From: Pseudomonas sp. BCA17 | Lineage (GTDB): Bacteria > Pseudomonadota > Gammaproteobacteria > Pseudomonadales > Pseudomonadaceae | Assembly: GCF_004519405.1 (NCBI RefSeq) | Contig: NZ_SGWI01000006.1 | Span: forward strand, 372,001 to 436,000 | Direction: 5' to 3' | Length of the DNA: 64,000 nucleotides | In this document: positions 55,301-63,683 of the stretch, one piece after another | How the letters are laid out: each line of letters opens with the position of its first letter | Numbering within the stretch: the stretch's first letter is position 1 | The notes under the pieces: model-generated | Seen by the model: only the letters and a program-made list of their open reading frames with translations | The model's database searches: none | Told to the model about the DNA's origin: nothing | Translations under genes and position numbers: made by a program

Positions 55301-58300
55301 CAGGCTGTCGGGCTGGGTATTTCGGCCATAACCGAACTCGATGCGCCGCGCCTGCAACGTCAGCGTGCCACTGCCGGTGCCTGCGCCGTTGCTGATCACG
55401 GCGGGCGGCGCAGTTTTGTCGCCGCCCCATACCAAGGTGCCGGTCTGGATCAAAGCCACGTCACTTGCGCTGCCGTACCCGTAGATCGCCGGCGTGGTCA
55501 GCAGAAGTTCATCAAGCAGCGATTTGCCCGAACTGTCGAGGGTACTCAAGCTGGCGCTGCCATAGAAATTCAACGATTGCCCGGCGGTCAGCGCCAGGCT
55601 TTGCAGGGCCGGCGCGCCATTGGCGGTGTCACCCCGCAACAGGCGATCCAGCACTTGCTGGTTGAGGCTCAAGCCCGACGGCAACACGCCACGCGCAGCC
55701 GCTTCGGCCAGCGCCTCGGCACTGCCGACGTTGATCCCGCCCACCGCCAGTGCCAGATGGCGGGTGCCGTAGCGCACGCTGTCGCCCAACGCAAACCGGT
55801 TGGTGGTAGCAAACGCAATCGAGCCCTCGGAATACAGCGACGTATCACCGCCGCAAGCCCCTGGATTGCATTGGCCAATGAGGATGCTGCCCGGCCCTAG
55901 GCCATTGGCGCCGCTGGTCGGCGCCAGCATCTGCAGACGCCCATTGGAGACGGCCAATACACTGCGATCGCCAGGCCGATAAATAAAGCCATTATCCGAA
56001 TCATAGGCAGCCTTGCCGCGACCGAGGGTATTGATCGACGCGCCTTGTTCGATCTCAATGGCACCCGAAGTTCTTCCTGTCATCAAGAACACTTCCGGTG
56101 CCGCCAGTGTGGCGCCCTGACGTACGACAACCGACTGCGCAGTGGTTCCTGTGTCGAACCCGACGAAGTTGCCGCCCTGGCCATACACCACCGTCGTTTC
56201 GCCGCCCACCACCAGGCGGGCCGCGCCCAAGGCATTCAAATCGCTGGCGCGCACCGACACCATCGACGCCGTGTGACTGGCCTGGGCGGTATCAGCAACC
56301 ACCTCGATAGCATTACCGCCACTCAGCACCGCAACCGTGGCACCAAACCCACCTTCGGCGGGTTTGAATCGCCCCTCGCCGTCAAAGCTGAACCCCTGGC
56401 CTTGCTGACCAGGGATCAATTGCAGCTTCAAGGTCTTGGCGTCGGCCTCAAGCGCGCCACGCGGCACCCCCAGGCGTGCCGCATCAGCACGAACGAAATC
56501 GGCATAGGAGGTTTCGTTGTATTGCGAATACCGGCGCAATACCGCCGCCGGGGTGACGATCACCTGGCTCGATAAACTGTCGCGAATGCCGGATCCGGCA
56601 ATCGACAGGAATCCTTCGGTTGACCAGGAACCGTTATTCATGACTGAGGCGCTGCGCATCGAACCGCTGGCGAATGGCGCTGCCAAGCCGTTGAGCTCTA
56701 CCCGAAACGCACCCGGCAACAGGGCATAAGTGGACGGCAGCAAGGTGTAGGTGCCTGCTGGAAGGCCCGGCACACCTGCCCCGATATTGATTTGTTGACC
56801 TGCCAGCGGCTGGGTAGCCCCCGCCTCGCCACCGCTGGGTGCTACGCCCGGCTGCACGCCCGGAACAATGGCGTAGACCGGGTTGGTCGCCAGCCCCGGC
56901 AAGGTAAAGCGCCCGTCCGCGCCCATCTGTACCAACGGGTTGTAGCGTGCATCGGTGGAGCCCCCGCGCCCGGAAACAAACGCCGCGCCGAGCAGTTCGC
57001 CGCCACCGCTGAGGTCCAGCACCGCGTCCTGCTGCACATTCAGCGAGCGCCCCGCCAGTTGCACGCCCACCGCCAGGTTGCCCGTTGCACGGGTGCCGCC
57101 GGCGCCCAACAGTTCCACCTGCTTGCCGTTGTACTGCCAAGTCACGCCGTCGACTGTCCCGCCATAAGGCAGCACCAGGCCACCGGCGCTGACGGAGGTC
57201 AGGCTGCCAGGCAGCAGGTTGAGCACTTTGGTCGAACGAACGATGTCAGCACTCACACCCAGCGTCAGCGCGCCCATGGGGGCCCGCAACACACCACCTT
57301 GTTCGATGGTCGAAGCGCCCAGTAACAAGCTGCCGAACACCGAATAAGGCTGGGCCGGAGCCAAAGTGCCGACTCTGCCGATGCGCAGGGTCCGTGTCGG
57401 ATCAAAGTCGCTGTTGAGCCCGGTATTGCCGGCCATGACTTCGGCAACAGCTCCGGTCGCCGGGTAAATCTGTGCGGCCGTGAGGTTCAGGTCAGCCTGG
57501 GTGGTCAAGGTGGTTTTGGTCTTGAACGTAGTGCCCGCCAAAAAACGCATGTCGCCTTGACTGACCAGATCGGCCTGATCGAACGCACGTCGATCAATCC
57601 CGTCGGCCAGCGCTTTCGAGCGTTCGGCATGGGCACCGAAGTTAACCCCGTCACGCACATCCAGCACGTTTGCAGCTTCAACCCTCAAGCGGCCCGCTGA
57701 GCCCTGAGTGGAAACGCCGCCCTGGACCGTCGGGCGAACCGAGCCGTCAGTGCCTTCGCTGTTGTTGCCAACCCCGGCCAGGCGCACATAGGGCGCCGCC
57801 AATAACACGCTGGCCTGTCGGGACGCCCCATCCGCCAAGGCCATGGCCCCGGCGTACAGGCTCAGGCTCTGCCCCAGGCGCAGCGACACGTCACCCTCGA
57901 AGCTGACCAGGCCATTACTGAGCAGCGACAGGTTATCAAAGCCACCCGCGTTGACCCGGTCGACCGTCAGCCGGCCATGGCCGTAAGTCAGGCTGCCGGC
58001 GACCGACTCGGGCGTGCCGCCATCGGGCAACGATGTGCCTGAGCCGGAGGCGCTGACGACCAATTCGCGTGCTTGCCGCACGCGGGCGTTGGCCGCATCG
58101 CCATAAAGCGGTGCTTCCAGGGCCACGTTCAGGCTGCCGCCCGCAGCCCCCGCGCCTCCGCTGTTGGCCACGAGTGTGCCGTCCAGGTACACGCCGTTGT
58201 TGGATGCCAGCGAGATACTGCCCCCCCGACTGGCAACCATCCTCGGACCGGCACCGGTCAGGTCCAGCAGCGCCTGGGTGCCCGAGGCGTCAAGACGAGC

Positions 58301-61300
58301 GCCCTCACGCACCACCACGAACACGTTGGCTGCCGTGGCGATCCCGGTGGCCGGGTCGATGACTCCGCCAATGACGATATTGCCGCCCTGCCCCACCACG
58401 CCATAGCGCCGACCCAGGCTGTCGACGGCGCTGACCGCCCGCGCGGCCACATCCAGCACAGCGTGCTCGCCAATCCAGATCGAACGGCCATGGCCCTGGT
58501 TTTCAACGCTGCTCGCCACGGTGGGCTGCACGCTGACGCCGCCCAGGGTGATGTTGCCGCCCCAGGCGTTCAAGGTGCCGTCCACTGTCAGTTGGCCAAC
58601 ACTGCGTAGGCTGATCGCTTGGCCTGGGTCAACATTGATCTGCGTGCCCTGGCCAATGCGCACTTGCGCCGAGGCCATCTGCGCCGCTGTCGACAGCAGG
58701 GTGCCGGCCTGCAGGCTCAGGCTCGCACCTTTGCGTGCGGTCAACTGGCCCTTGGTGGGGGTTTCCCGGTATTGCGGCGGGGTCCAGACCTCAAGCGCGT
58801 TGCGCGGGTCGGCACCACTCGCCAGGTTTTGCGCGGTGTCATTGAGGCGGTACACCGGTGCGGTCACGCTGACCTGGGTTCCGTCGGCAACCAGCAAACC
58901 TTCATTGCCGGTGATGTCATAGGCGCCGAAGCCCTTGTTGAAGAACCCGCTGCCCAGTTGCAGCGTATCGGCCTGGGGGGCGACAGGCTGATCACTGATC
59001 AGCACCTTGCCAGCCTGCACACTCAGGCGTCCACCGCCATTGACCCCATAGCCGATCAATTCACCGTTGAGGGCCAGGTTGCCGCGGCTGTCGGCGCTGT
59101 TGGCGTTCGCCGCGAGCGTCACGTCACCGCCCTTGCCGCCGACCAGCTGGTTCCTGGCATCCAGGGCCGCACCGGAGGACACGTCCACCCGGCTACCCGT
59201 CGCCAGCGTCACATCGCCGCTGCTGCGCACCAGCACGCTACCACCGTTGAGGTAGGGCAACCGGCTGCTATCGTTGGCGCTCAACAACTGGTTGCTCCAC
59301 AAGCCGCTGGTGTCCAGGGCCACGCCGCTGTTCACCGTCAAGCTGCCGCGAGTGCCAAGGGTCACGTCGTTCCTGCCGGCCGAGGTGATCTGTGCCAATA
59401 CATTGCCCAGTTGCAGGCTGCCGGAATGCGCGGTCAGGTTGGCATTCACTTCGACCTTGGGTCCGAACAGGGTGATGTCGCCGGCCGGTGCCACCTCCAG
59501 CGCGCCATTGACCAGAATCGAGCCGGTGCTGGCGATGTTGATCGCGCCCAGCTTCGTCGCGTTCAGGGCGTCGCTGTCCAGATACAGCGTGGACGCCCGC
59601 TCGGCCGGCAACACGCTGTTCAAGTCCAACCCTGCCGCGATGGCCGGCGCTCGCGGTCCCAGCACGACGTTTTTCACCGTGGTGGCATCCGCGCCCAGGG
59701 CGTACTGCAACTGGGCGCTGTCCTTGACGTAATACGGCACGTAGCTGCCGACCATCAATGCGGCGCCCCGGGCCACGGCTTTTTGCGATTGCAGGTAACC
59801 GTCCAGGCCCTTTTGCGCAGCCTGGGTCTGGCGATCGCCCTGGTAAGTGTCACCGACAGCCTGCCCCTCGAGCACCGCGCCGGCGGTACTGATGACCAGG
59901 CGCCCGGCATCACGGCCCACGGTGTAGCCGGCCTCGCTGCGTTCGCGGGGTGCGATCAACGGGTTGTAGTAATAGTCGGTCACGCCCCAGCGCTGGCTAT
60001 GGTCTTCGTAACCCTTGTAGATACCGCTGTAGAGCAGGTCCCCGGGTGCGCTGGACAGCTCATACAGACGCCCGTCCGGGCCTTTGAGCCAGGTTTGCTT
60101 GACCTTGCCCGCCTGCACGTCGAGGGTGCCGCCCGACAGGTTGATCTGCGAGCCGTCCTGGGTGACCACGTCCTTGCCGCTGAACATCACCGTGCCGCCC
60201 TGGGCCATCCACTCGCCAATCCCATGGTTGCGGGTGCCCAGGTAACCGCCCACCTCCAGCAAGCCGCCGGCGGTGTACCAACGGTCCGTGGCATAGCCGT
60301 TAGTGCCGGCCGGGACGAAAATCAGGTCGCGTACATCCACCCAGACGTCGTTGTTGTTGAGGGCCTTGCCATCGCGGTTGACCGCCGCATCGCGCTGCTC
60401 GTTGCCCTGGATGTTGACCTTGACGCTGTTGGACTCCATCGCCAACTTGACCCCGATGGCGCCGGAGACATCGATCACCGCACCGTCACGCACCAAGCTG
60501 CGCTGCGCGGCCTTGACGCCGACCTGGCCACCGGTGGCGAGAGTCAGGGAGCCCTTGCGAAAATCCACGCTGCCGTCGCTGGTGATCTCCACCAGGGACT
60601 GGTCGCGGCGGTAGGCGTCAGCGGGCACGACGTTGCCGGTCTGGTCAACCGACGGCGTGAGCAACCCGGCACGCTGGCTGTCGAGGGCATTGCTGGTGTC
60701 GAGCACAATGGCGCTGAGACTGCCCTCTCCCATGGTCACGCTGGCGTCGTTGCCCGTGCCCTTCAAGTGCAAGGTGCCCCGGGCGTCCACCGAGGAGCTG
60801 GAGAGCAGCACACCGTTTTGCAGCACTTGCTGGGCAGTCAGGGTGATGTCGCCGGTGGAAGCCTGGATCAATCCGCTGTTACTGGCCTTGCCACTGCCGG
60901 TGACGCTGACTTCATTGCCACGTGTAGTGGAGGTGACATTGCCATCGGTGCTGTAACCCTTTCTGATCACAAAGCTGTCACCAGCCGCCAGGACCGTCTG
61001 GCCCCGCGCGGTGGAAATGCTCCCGGCGTTCTCCACCTCTTTGCCGAGCAACAGCACGTAACCGCCGCCGGCGGTGGACGTGGCGGGCACCTGGGTCTGG
61101 ATCTGCGCGCCGCGCTCGACCGTCACGTTGCCGGCGGCTTGAGTGAAACTCGGTGCGCTATTGCCGGAGCTGTACAAGCCCCTGGCGGTGAATTGTTCAT
61201 CCGTGAACCCAGTGGCCGCAGCCACCAGGTTGCGCACGTTGACCTGGCTTGTGCCGCTGAACACCACGCCGTTGCCGTTGACGATCATCACCGTGCCGTC

Positions 61301-61945
61301 GGCCTTGATCGCCCCCTGGATCTGGCTCGGCGCGGTGCTGTTGTTGATCTTGTTGAGCACGGCCCAATCGCTGTTCTGCTGGAACTGCACGGTGGTGTCG
61401 CGGCCGACGTTGAAGGTTTGCCAGTTGAGGATGGCCTTGTCGGATGTCTGCTTGATTGACACCAGGGTCTTGCCGTTGGCGTCGGTCTGCACCGGTCCTT
61501 CGGCGTTGACGAACAGCGGCTTGCCGTCCGCGCCGATCACCACGTTCAAGCCATTGCCGCCCAGGCCGTTATGGATGGTCTGCGGCCCTGCACTGGCGTT
61601 GCCCCTCGCCGCAGCCTGCGCGGCCTGTTGCGCGGCAATCGCGGCGACACTGGTGTTGAGGTTCTGCAATGAGCGCTGCAACTGTTCGTTGCCGCGCTGC
61701 TGCTGGGACAACGGTGGCGGCGTGCCCGGCGTCACCACGCCCGGGCGCACACTGCCCGCCGCCTGCGCCGTGCCCTTGGCGGCAAACCAACCCGAACTGA
61801 ACGCCTGAGGCTGCGCCGCATGGGCACCACCGGCAAACACCATCAACGCGATCACCTGCGCCAGGGGCTTGAGGAGCAACACTTGACCTGCGGTGGCAGG
61901 CGCCTTGGCGGCACGGGTAGCGGATGGCTTGAGTCGGGAACGCAT
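49319..61945 (-). CDS. pdtA: Giant two-partner secretion exoprotein (TpsA, filamentous hemagglutinin/HMW1A type)
   Basis: A 4208-residue secreted beta-helix protein. Long signal peptide (about 1-44, ending GAHAA). TPS domain at about 120-330: ILNWQTFNVGRDTTVQFQQ, then NGNGVVFSGTSQVNVRNLVAA, the variant of the NPNGI motif that TpsB recognises. Most of 350-3000 is hemagglutinin-like repeat rich in G, N, S, T and V. Two cysteine-bearing repeats lie at about 3005-3085. A DUF3739 region spans about 3650-3920 (FYTRQGDIVGL, AGRDIVYSNF), and a charged tail ends in RRQINL. Size and neighbours match PdtA (PA0690). The ATG at 61945 follows AAAAGGA; the GTG one codon earlier is also possible. Confidence 0.9.
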   Translation of the reverse strand: MRSRLKPSATRAAKAPATAGQVLLLKPLAQVIALMVFAGGAHAAQPQAFSSGWFAAKGTAQAAGSVRPGVVTPGTPPPLSQQQRGNEQLQRSLQNLNTSVAAIAAQQAAQAAARGNASAGPQTIHNGLGGNGLNVVIGADGKPLFVNAEGPVQTDANGKTLVSIKQTSDKAILNWQTFNVGRDTTVQFQQNSDWAVLNKINNSTAPSQIQGAIKADGTVMIVNGNGVVFSGTSQVNVRNLVAAATGFTDEQFTARGLYSSGNSAPSFTQAAGNVTVERGAQIQTQVPATSTAGGGYVLLLGKEVENAGSISTARGQTVLAAGDSFVIRKGYSTDGNVTSTTRGNEVSVTGSGKASNSGLIQASTGDITLTAQQVLQNGVLLSSSSVDARGTLHLKGTGNDASVTMGEGSLSAIVLDTSNALDSQRAGLLTPSVDQTGNVVPADAYRRDQSLVEITSDGSVDFRKGSLTLATGGQVGVKAAQRSLVRDGAVIDVSGAIGVKLAMESNSVKVNIQGNEQRDAAVNRDGKALNNNDVWVDVRDLIFVPAGTNGYATDRWYTAGGLLEVGGYLGTRNHGIGEWMAQGGTVMFSGKDVVTQDGSQINLSGGTLDVQAGKVKQTWLKGPDGRLYELSSAPGDLLYSGIYKGYEDHSQRWGVTDYYYNPLIAPRERSEAGYTVGRDAGRLVISTAGAVLEGQAVGDTYQGDRQTQAAQKGLDGYLQSQKAVARGAALMVGSYVPYYVKDSAQLQYALGADATTVKNVVLGPRAPAIAAGLDLNSVLPAERASTLYLDSDALNATKLGAINIASTGSILVNGALEVAPAGDITLFGPKVEVNANLTAHSGSLQLGNVLAQITSAGRNDVTLGTRGSLTVNSGVALDTSGLWSNQLLSANDSSRLPYLNGGSVLVRSSGDVTLATGSRVDVSSGAALDARNQLVGGKGGDVTLAANANSADSRGNLALNGELIGYGVNGGGRLSVQAGKVLISDQPVAPQADTLQLGSGFFNKGFGAYDITGNEGLLVADGTQVSVTAPVYRLNDTAQNLASGADPRNALEVWTPPQYRETPTKGQLTARKGASLSLQAGTLLSTAAQMASAQVRIGQGTQINVDPGQAISLRSVGQLTVDGTLNAWGGNITLGGVSVQPTVASSVENQGHGRSIWIGEHAVLDVAARAVSAVDSLGRRYGVVGQGGNIVIGGVIDPATGIATAANVFVVVREGARLDASGTQALLDLTGAGPRMVASRGGSISLASNNGVYLDGTLVANSGGAGAAGGSLNVALEAPLYGDAANARVRQARELVVSASGSGTSLPDGGTPESVAGSLTYGHGRLTVDRVNAGGFDNLSLLSNGLVSFEGDVSLRLGQSLSLYAGAMALADGASRQASVLLAAPYVRLAGVGNNSEGTDGSVRPTVQGGVSTQGSAGRLRVEAANVLDVRDGVNFGAHAERSKALADGIDRRAFDQADLVSQGDMRFLAGTTFKTKTTLTTQADLNLTAAQIYPATGAVAEVMAGNTGLNSDFDPTRTLRIGRVGTLAPAQPYSVFGSLLLGASTIEQGGVLRAPMGALTLGVSADIVRSTKVLNLLPGSLTSVSAGGLVLPYGGTVDGVTWQYNGKQVELLGAGGTRATGNLAVGVQLAGRSLNVQQDAVLDLSGGGELLGAAFVSGRGGSTDARYNPLVQMGADGRFTLPGLATNPVYAIVPGVQPGVAPSGGEAGATQPLAGQQINIGAGVPGLPAGTYTLLPSTYALLPGAFRVELNGLAAPFASGSMRSASVMNNGSWSTEGFLSIAGSGIRDSLSSQVIVTPAAVLRRYSQYNETSYADFVRADAARLGVPRGALEADAKTLKLQLIPGQQGQGFSFDGEGRFKPAEGGFGATVAVLSGGNAIEVVADTAQASHTASMVSVRASDLNALGAARLVVGGETTVVYGQGGNFVGFDTGTTAQSVVVRQGATLAAPEVFLMTGRTSGAIEIEQGASINTLGRGKAAYDSDNGFIYRPGDRSVLAVSNGRLQMLAPTSGANGLGPGSILIGQCNPGACGGDTSLYSEGSIAFATTNRFALGDSVRYGTRHLALAVGGINVGSAEALAEAAARGVLPSGLSLNQQVLDRLLRGDTANGAPALQSLALTAGQSLNFYGSASLSTLDSSGKSLLDELLLTTPAIYGYGSASDVALIQTGTLVWGGDKTAPPAVISNGAGTGSGTLTLQARRIEFGYGRNTQPDSLANDGRMTLGFANVNLNASERISANHKGSLAVHQAQGAYEAGKGFAYSGGNLAITTPLLTGEAGSVNRISAGGTVTVTAPASGAASVDAAAIDALGAELMLSGRNVGVDTSVVLPSGKLTLSADEELTLGAASRLDLSGRKVQINDVSQYSWGGDVSLESRHGNIRQAAGALIDMSAQFNQGGLLKAVAVDDGAGQVDLQGQIRAGSSGYYDAGGTLVPYKAGGVDIRAQQMGDFAALNQRLNQGQVFGSRSFQLKQGNLVIGDELKANLVNVSVDNGSLTVVGTVDASGERVGSIRLAGKQGLSLAGSAVLDAHGTALRVDSYGKIIDAPNRAVVELNSGDGQLTLADGVRIDLRHGTAAAQGSGRGQYDGVARGTLELNAPRLNANDVAIDASGRINVQGARSIAVNAVARYTDAPLGTVPSASGQPYQVIDQNYLKQKHDLAEAFINNALNNTGLMQGKLAGLNNSRYTEAFHLRPGVEIVTQGDLVVSGDLDLSGYRYASVNPNTPKTSVYGSGEVGSLVVRAGGNINVYGSINDGFAPPPVTPDDNGWVLTPGLQGFGSDVIVPGPGVVLANGSAFPTGKTLNYPLPMQATSLAQGTVLPTLGTLDAPLTLPANTVLSAAVRDGAGNLLYAAGTLLQQPVVLAAGTQLEAGTVLAGAASLRAMTWPAGVPLPSRGAVSGGAADGVLLAGDLALKVGALIPYGTDVKLPTGTVSVPLRTVTGATARQNWAVAPMLAEGSQSWSLRLVSGADTQAADTRSIRPAFAGDLTLADTHYGIYETHDKIIIPAQPARPGGAWYWSDFAAELFGFEAGTPVQEADWGFCDEAQMCVRVNYVWSDLAELFGFVPGKPVSSADESFCDPDMCVSLGEPIPAKPEQVTIGDVKLVSPVSQHFSVLRTGTGDLDLIASGNVAMKSPYGIYTAGTSSASRAGSAAADFDRARTISADGTVLGSAAKAYEALVNESSASPYAAWYPDGGGNVLLRTGGSLTGDVWTPNTDVAAPNDGRIQLNSTNLGNWLWRQGTGNTAGVSPIPTSWWVNFGTYVKSEAGANMYFEDAAQINQLPRLVGFTGVGTLGGGNLTLDLGSDGGMQTRRGALGGRTAPRSEGLVLAVGSTGRVVDGQLLLTGGGDLDVRMGGDLNPGLEARATRPNADSLLSGDVKAETLSLNGVFTNLRGALNLQVGSLGGIALNYGGMRGDQDAKDTRAYSPYTASLGTATGGITLMLGDATASLSTRGDLVLAGTGDPGRVSTENNQAFNYNGQNYGNGATWFSLWTERTAIDLFSAGGSLTPSVQSVSLSPGGDASPLKGQNYSSTDGRFIFPSKLGVVAANGSIYLGASALGIGPQPNNPAYSLLLAPSSNGRLAMLAGDSIYASGYAVNQSGDSLASIPTPFAPAFVGRNGFSQVVDNLGSNAMLDDLSLFALRSLTDLARPAAQSEPARFYTRQGDIVGLRSGEIITFNGDRQGQVRYEAAGPVWMRAGRDIVSSGTYLGQPTMFPALRGNNGDYSGASSGNVFVHNRPEDVSVVSAGRDIVYSNFSVAGPGTLEVSAGRNLLMEDKASITSLGPVAVGDSRPGASIVLEAGVGSNGLDYLKFVTPYLDRANQAVEGVPLAGQAGKVAKTYEAELLQWLKERYAFSGDADQARAYFAGLGPEQQRIFARSVYFAEVREGGREFNLATGPRSGSFVRSRAAIDRLLPSKDVAGNPIVYDGDITLYGGAGVHTRFGGDIQMLTPGGQQVFGIEGSAPPASAGVITQGAGDIQLYAQGSILLGQSRIMTTFGGSILAWSDSGDINAGRGSKTTVLYTPPKRVYDTWGNVTLSPNVPSSGAGIATLAPIAEVPAGDIDLLAPAGTIDAGEAGIRVSGNVNIAALRVVNAANIQTQGKSSGVPVTAAVNTGAMTSASAAGAAASQAAEDAARSQQAAAKQGRASIVTVEVLGFGTEPVPREPEPQQKTSAYNPNSPVQVLGAGPLSEQAQARLTDEERRQINL

Positions 61946-62107
61946 CACTTACAGGTCCTTTTGACGGGGCAGGCGAACGACGGCGCGCAAACACAGCGCG
62001 GGCACGTGCAGTGGTTATTGCTTAAGGCGGTTGCCGGAGGGCGCGACCGAACTGTTGTCACACAATGTTCATGCGTTGCGGTTCAACTGGTTCGCTGGGC
62101 TGGAAAA

Positions 62108-62142
62108 CGACAAAACCGGCAATGACACGAAGTCATTGCCGG
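62108..62142 (-). terminator. Rho-independent terminator after the DING/PstS-like gene
   Basis: On the minus strand CCGGCAATGAC pairs with GTCATTGCCGG around a TTCGT loop (perfect 11-bp stem), followed by TTTTGTCGTTTT. It begins 29 bp after the stop codon of the DING-like gene and separates it from the TpsA gene, which must therefore have its own promoter within 61946-62107. Confidence 0.9.
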
Positions 62143-62171
62143 CTGTGGGCCAACCCTGTCGAGACGGGGTC

Positions 62172-63344
62172 TTACTGCGGACGACCAATACCGTTGCAGG
62201 TGTTGGTGTCGCCCAGGCGCAAGGCGCTGGTGGTGGCATAGAAGTTGTCGTAGACAGCTTTCTGCCAGGTAGTGGACAGCGGGATGAAGGAGTGGCTGCT
62301 GATGGCCGAATTGTTCAGACCGGTGTAGTGACGGTTCAGGAATACGCGAATACGCGCGGTATCAGTGGTGTCTTTGTAGCACTGGCTGAAGACCAGGTTG
62401 GTGTAGCCCACAATCGGGTAACCCACGCTTGGGTTGGCGAACGTAGGAACCCACTTCAACGGGTCCTTGGCGTCATTGCTGCCAAGCGCCGGCGGAGCCA
62501 CGGTATCGAGGCTGGCTTGAACGTTGACTTCGGTCGGCAGGTAACCGTTCACCGAAGCCACTTTGGTAGCGTCGTTGAACTGAGCGTAGTCGGGGCTGAC
62601 GTAACCGATGGCACCGTTGTTGCCGGCGACTGCACTGGCAACACCGCCGCTGCCGGTGACCGCGATGTAGCTGGAGCCGGCCGGTGCGTTGGAGACTGGG
62701 TCAAAGCCGACGGCGGTCGCGAAGCTGTTGCTCACAGTCGGTACCGAAGCAGGTTTCACCGCCTTGAGGTGGTTGGTGAAGATCTCGGTGGTGCCGCTGG
62801 TTTCCTGGCGATAAACCACTTTGATCTGCAGGTTTGGACCGGCAGCGCCGTTGAACTGCACTTGGTTCCAGTTGGTGATTTTGCCGGCAAAGATATCAGC
62901 CAGTTGGGCGCTGGTGAGCTTCAGCGAGGTTTGACCGTCGATGTGATAAGGCACAGTCACCGAAGTGGCTTCGGCCGGGATTTGAATCAGCGGGCCGTAG
63001 GCAGTGCGGCCGTTAACGGCGTCGGCATTGTAGGCAGCCAGTTCCGCGGCACTGACTACCGAATCGCTGCCTGCATAATCAACGTTGATGCCGGCGGCCA
63101 ATTTCAGCTTGGTCGAATCATTACCGAAGAACGCCTTCTTGCCATCGCCGCTGCCTACGCCGATGTAAGGGCTGAAACCTGGAACAGTGGCAGACAGAAT
63201 GCCGGTAGCCGTCGTGGATGTCGCAGTGCTGCCGTAGAGTTTTTCCGGCAGGGTGGCGCCGCCGCCGACCACGGCAGCCATGGATTGGGCCGAAGCCAGT
63301 GCTGCAACCACCAAAGAGGCCGCGATCATAGTGCGCTTAAACAT
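62172..63344 (-). CDS. DING/PstS-like phosphate-binding protein (LapA-like, putative Hxc substrate)
   Basis: A 390-residue protein with a signal peptide (about 1-24, ending SMA). The mature start AVVGGGATLPEKLYGS is the DING-protein signature GGGATLP, although the letters D-I-N-G are replaced by VVG. Further PstS-type blocks: VDYAGSDSVVSAAE, LADIFAGKITNWNQV and RQETSGTTEIFTNHL, which form the phosphate site. Two cysteines (CYKD and CNGIG) may bond. In P. aeruginosa the DING phosphatase LapA is made next to the hxc genes and secreted by Hxc, and an Hxc-type gene lies upstream here. AAAGGAG precedes the ATG. Confidence 0.88.
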   Translation of the reverse strand: MFKRTMIAASLVVAALASAQSMAAVVGGGATLPEKLYGSTATSTTATGILSATVPGFSPYIGVGSGDGKKAFFGNDSTKLKLAAGINVDYAGSDSVVSAAELAAYNADAVNGRTAYGPLIQIPAEATSVTVPYHIDGQTSLKLTSAQLADIFAGKITNWNQVQFNGAAGPNLQIKVVYRQETSGTTEIFTNHLKAVKPASVPTVSNSFATAVGFDPVSNAPAGSSYIAVTGSGGVASAVAGNNGAIGYVSPDYAQFNDATKVASVNGYLPTEVNVQASLDTVAPPALGSNDAKDPLKWVPTFANPSVGYPIVGYTNLVFSQCYKDTTDTARIRVFLNRHYTGLNNSAISSHSFIPLSTTWQKAVYDNFYATTSALRLGDTNTCNGIGRPQ

Positions 63345-63477
63345 GAAGAATCTCCTTTCGTCGTGTTCGTACGTTTTGGGGTAGATGGCTCTTGCATGAC
63401 GCCATGGCTTCGATCCCAAGCCGTGTACCGGGGGTGGCGAGGGCTGAGGCCATGGGTAGGAAATTTCGCAGCATCCG

Positions 63478-63654
63478 ATGACAGCTGAGGGAAAAAACCT
63501 CGGGAGGAAGCGCTTGATTTTGAAAAAGATTCTCGGGTGTTTCGGTCATCATTCCGAACGGTTTTGACGCAGGTGACAGCGGGGTTTCAACGCGTTATTT
63601 CAGCCCAGGGCTGCAGGCGGCACAGGCCGTGCGGCAAGGGCTGGAAAATGACAG
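63478..63654 (-). promoter_or_regulatory. Three PhoB-type half-sites upstream of the DING-like gene
   Basis: CTGTCAT occurs at 63484-63478, CTGTCAC at 63579-63573 and CTGTCAT at 63654-63648, all in the direction of the gene. PhoB boxes are made of such 7-base units spaced 11 bp. Here each has no clear second unit, so these may be weak boxes. Chance alone would give far fewer than one in this 339-bp gap (63345-63683), which holds no other feature apart from a terminator. Confidence 0.45.
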
Positions 63655-63662
63655 AACGAGGA

Positions 63663-63680
63663 ACCCGAGGTCGCTCGGGT
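63663..63680 (-). terminator. Possible terminator after the GspF/HxcS gene
   Basis: On the minus strand ACCCGAG pairs with CTCGGGT around a CGAC loop, starting 3 bp after the TAG stop. The following TCCTCGTTCT is only moderately U-rich, so strength is uncertain. Confidence 0.45.
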
Positions 63681-63683
63681 GGC

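Noticed and set aside
52811..61459. Long plus-strand frames (hundreds of codons) opposite the giant exoprotein
   Set aside because: Their translations are low-complexity mirror images of the hemagglutinin repeats with no recognisable domain or ribosome site.
61946..62107. PhoB box for the exoprotein gene
   Set aside because: The only related word, TTGTCAC with a weak partner near 62055, points the wrong way; no good match in gene direction was found.
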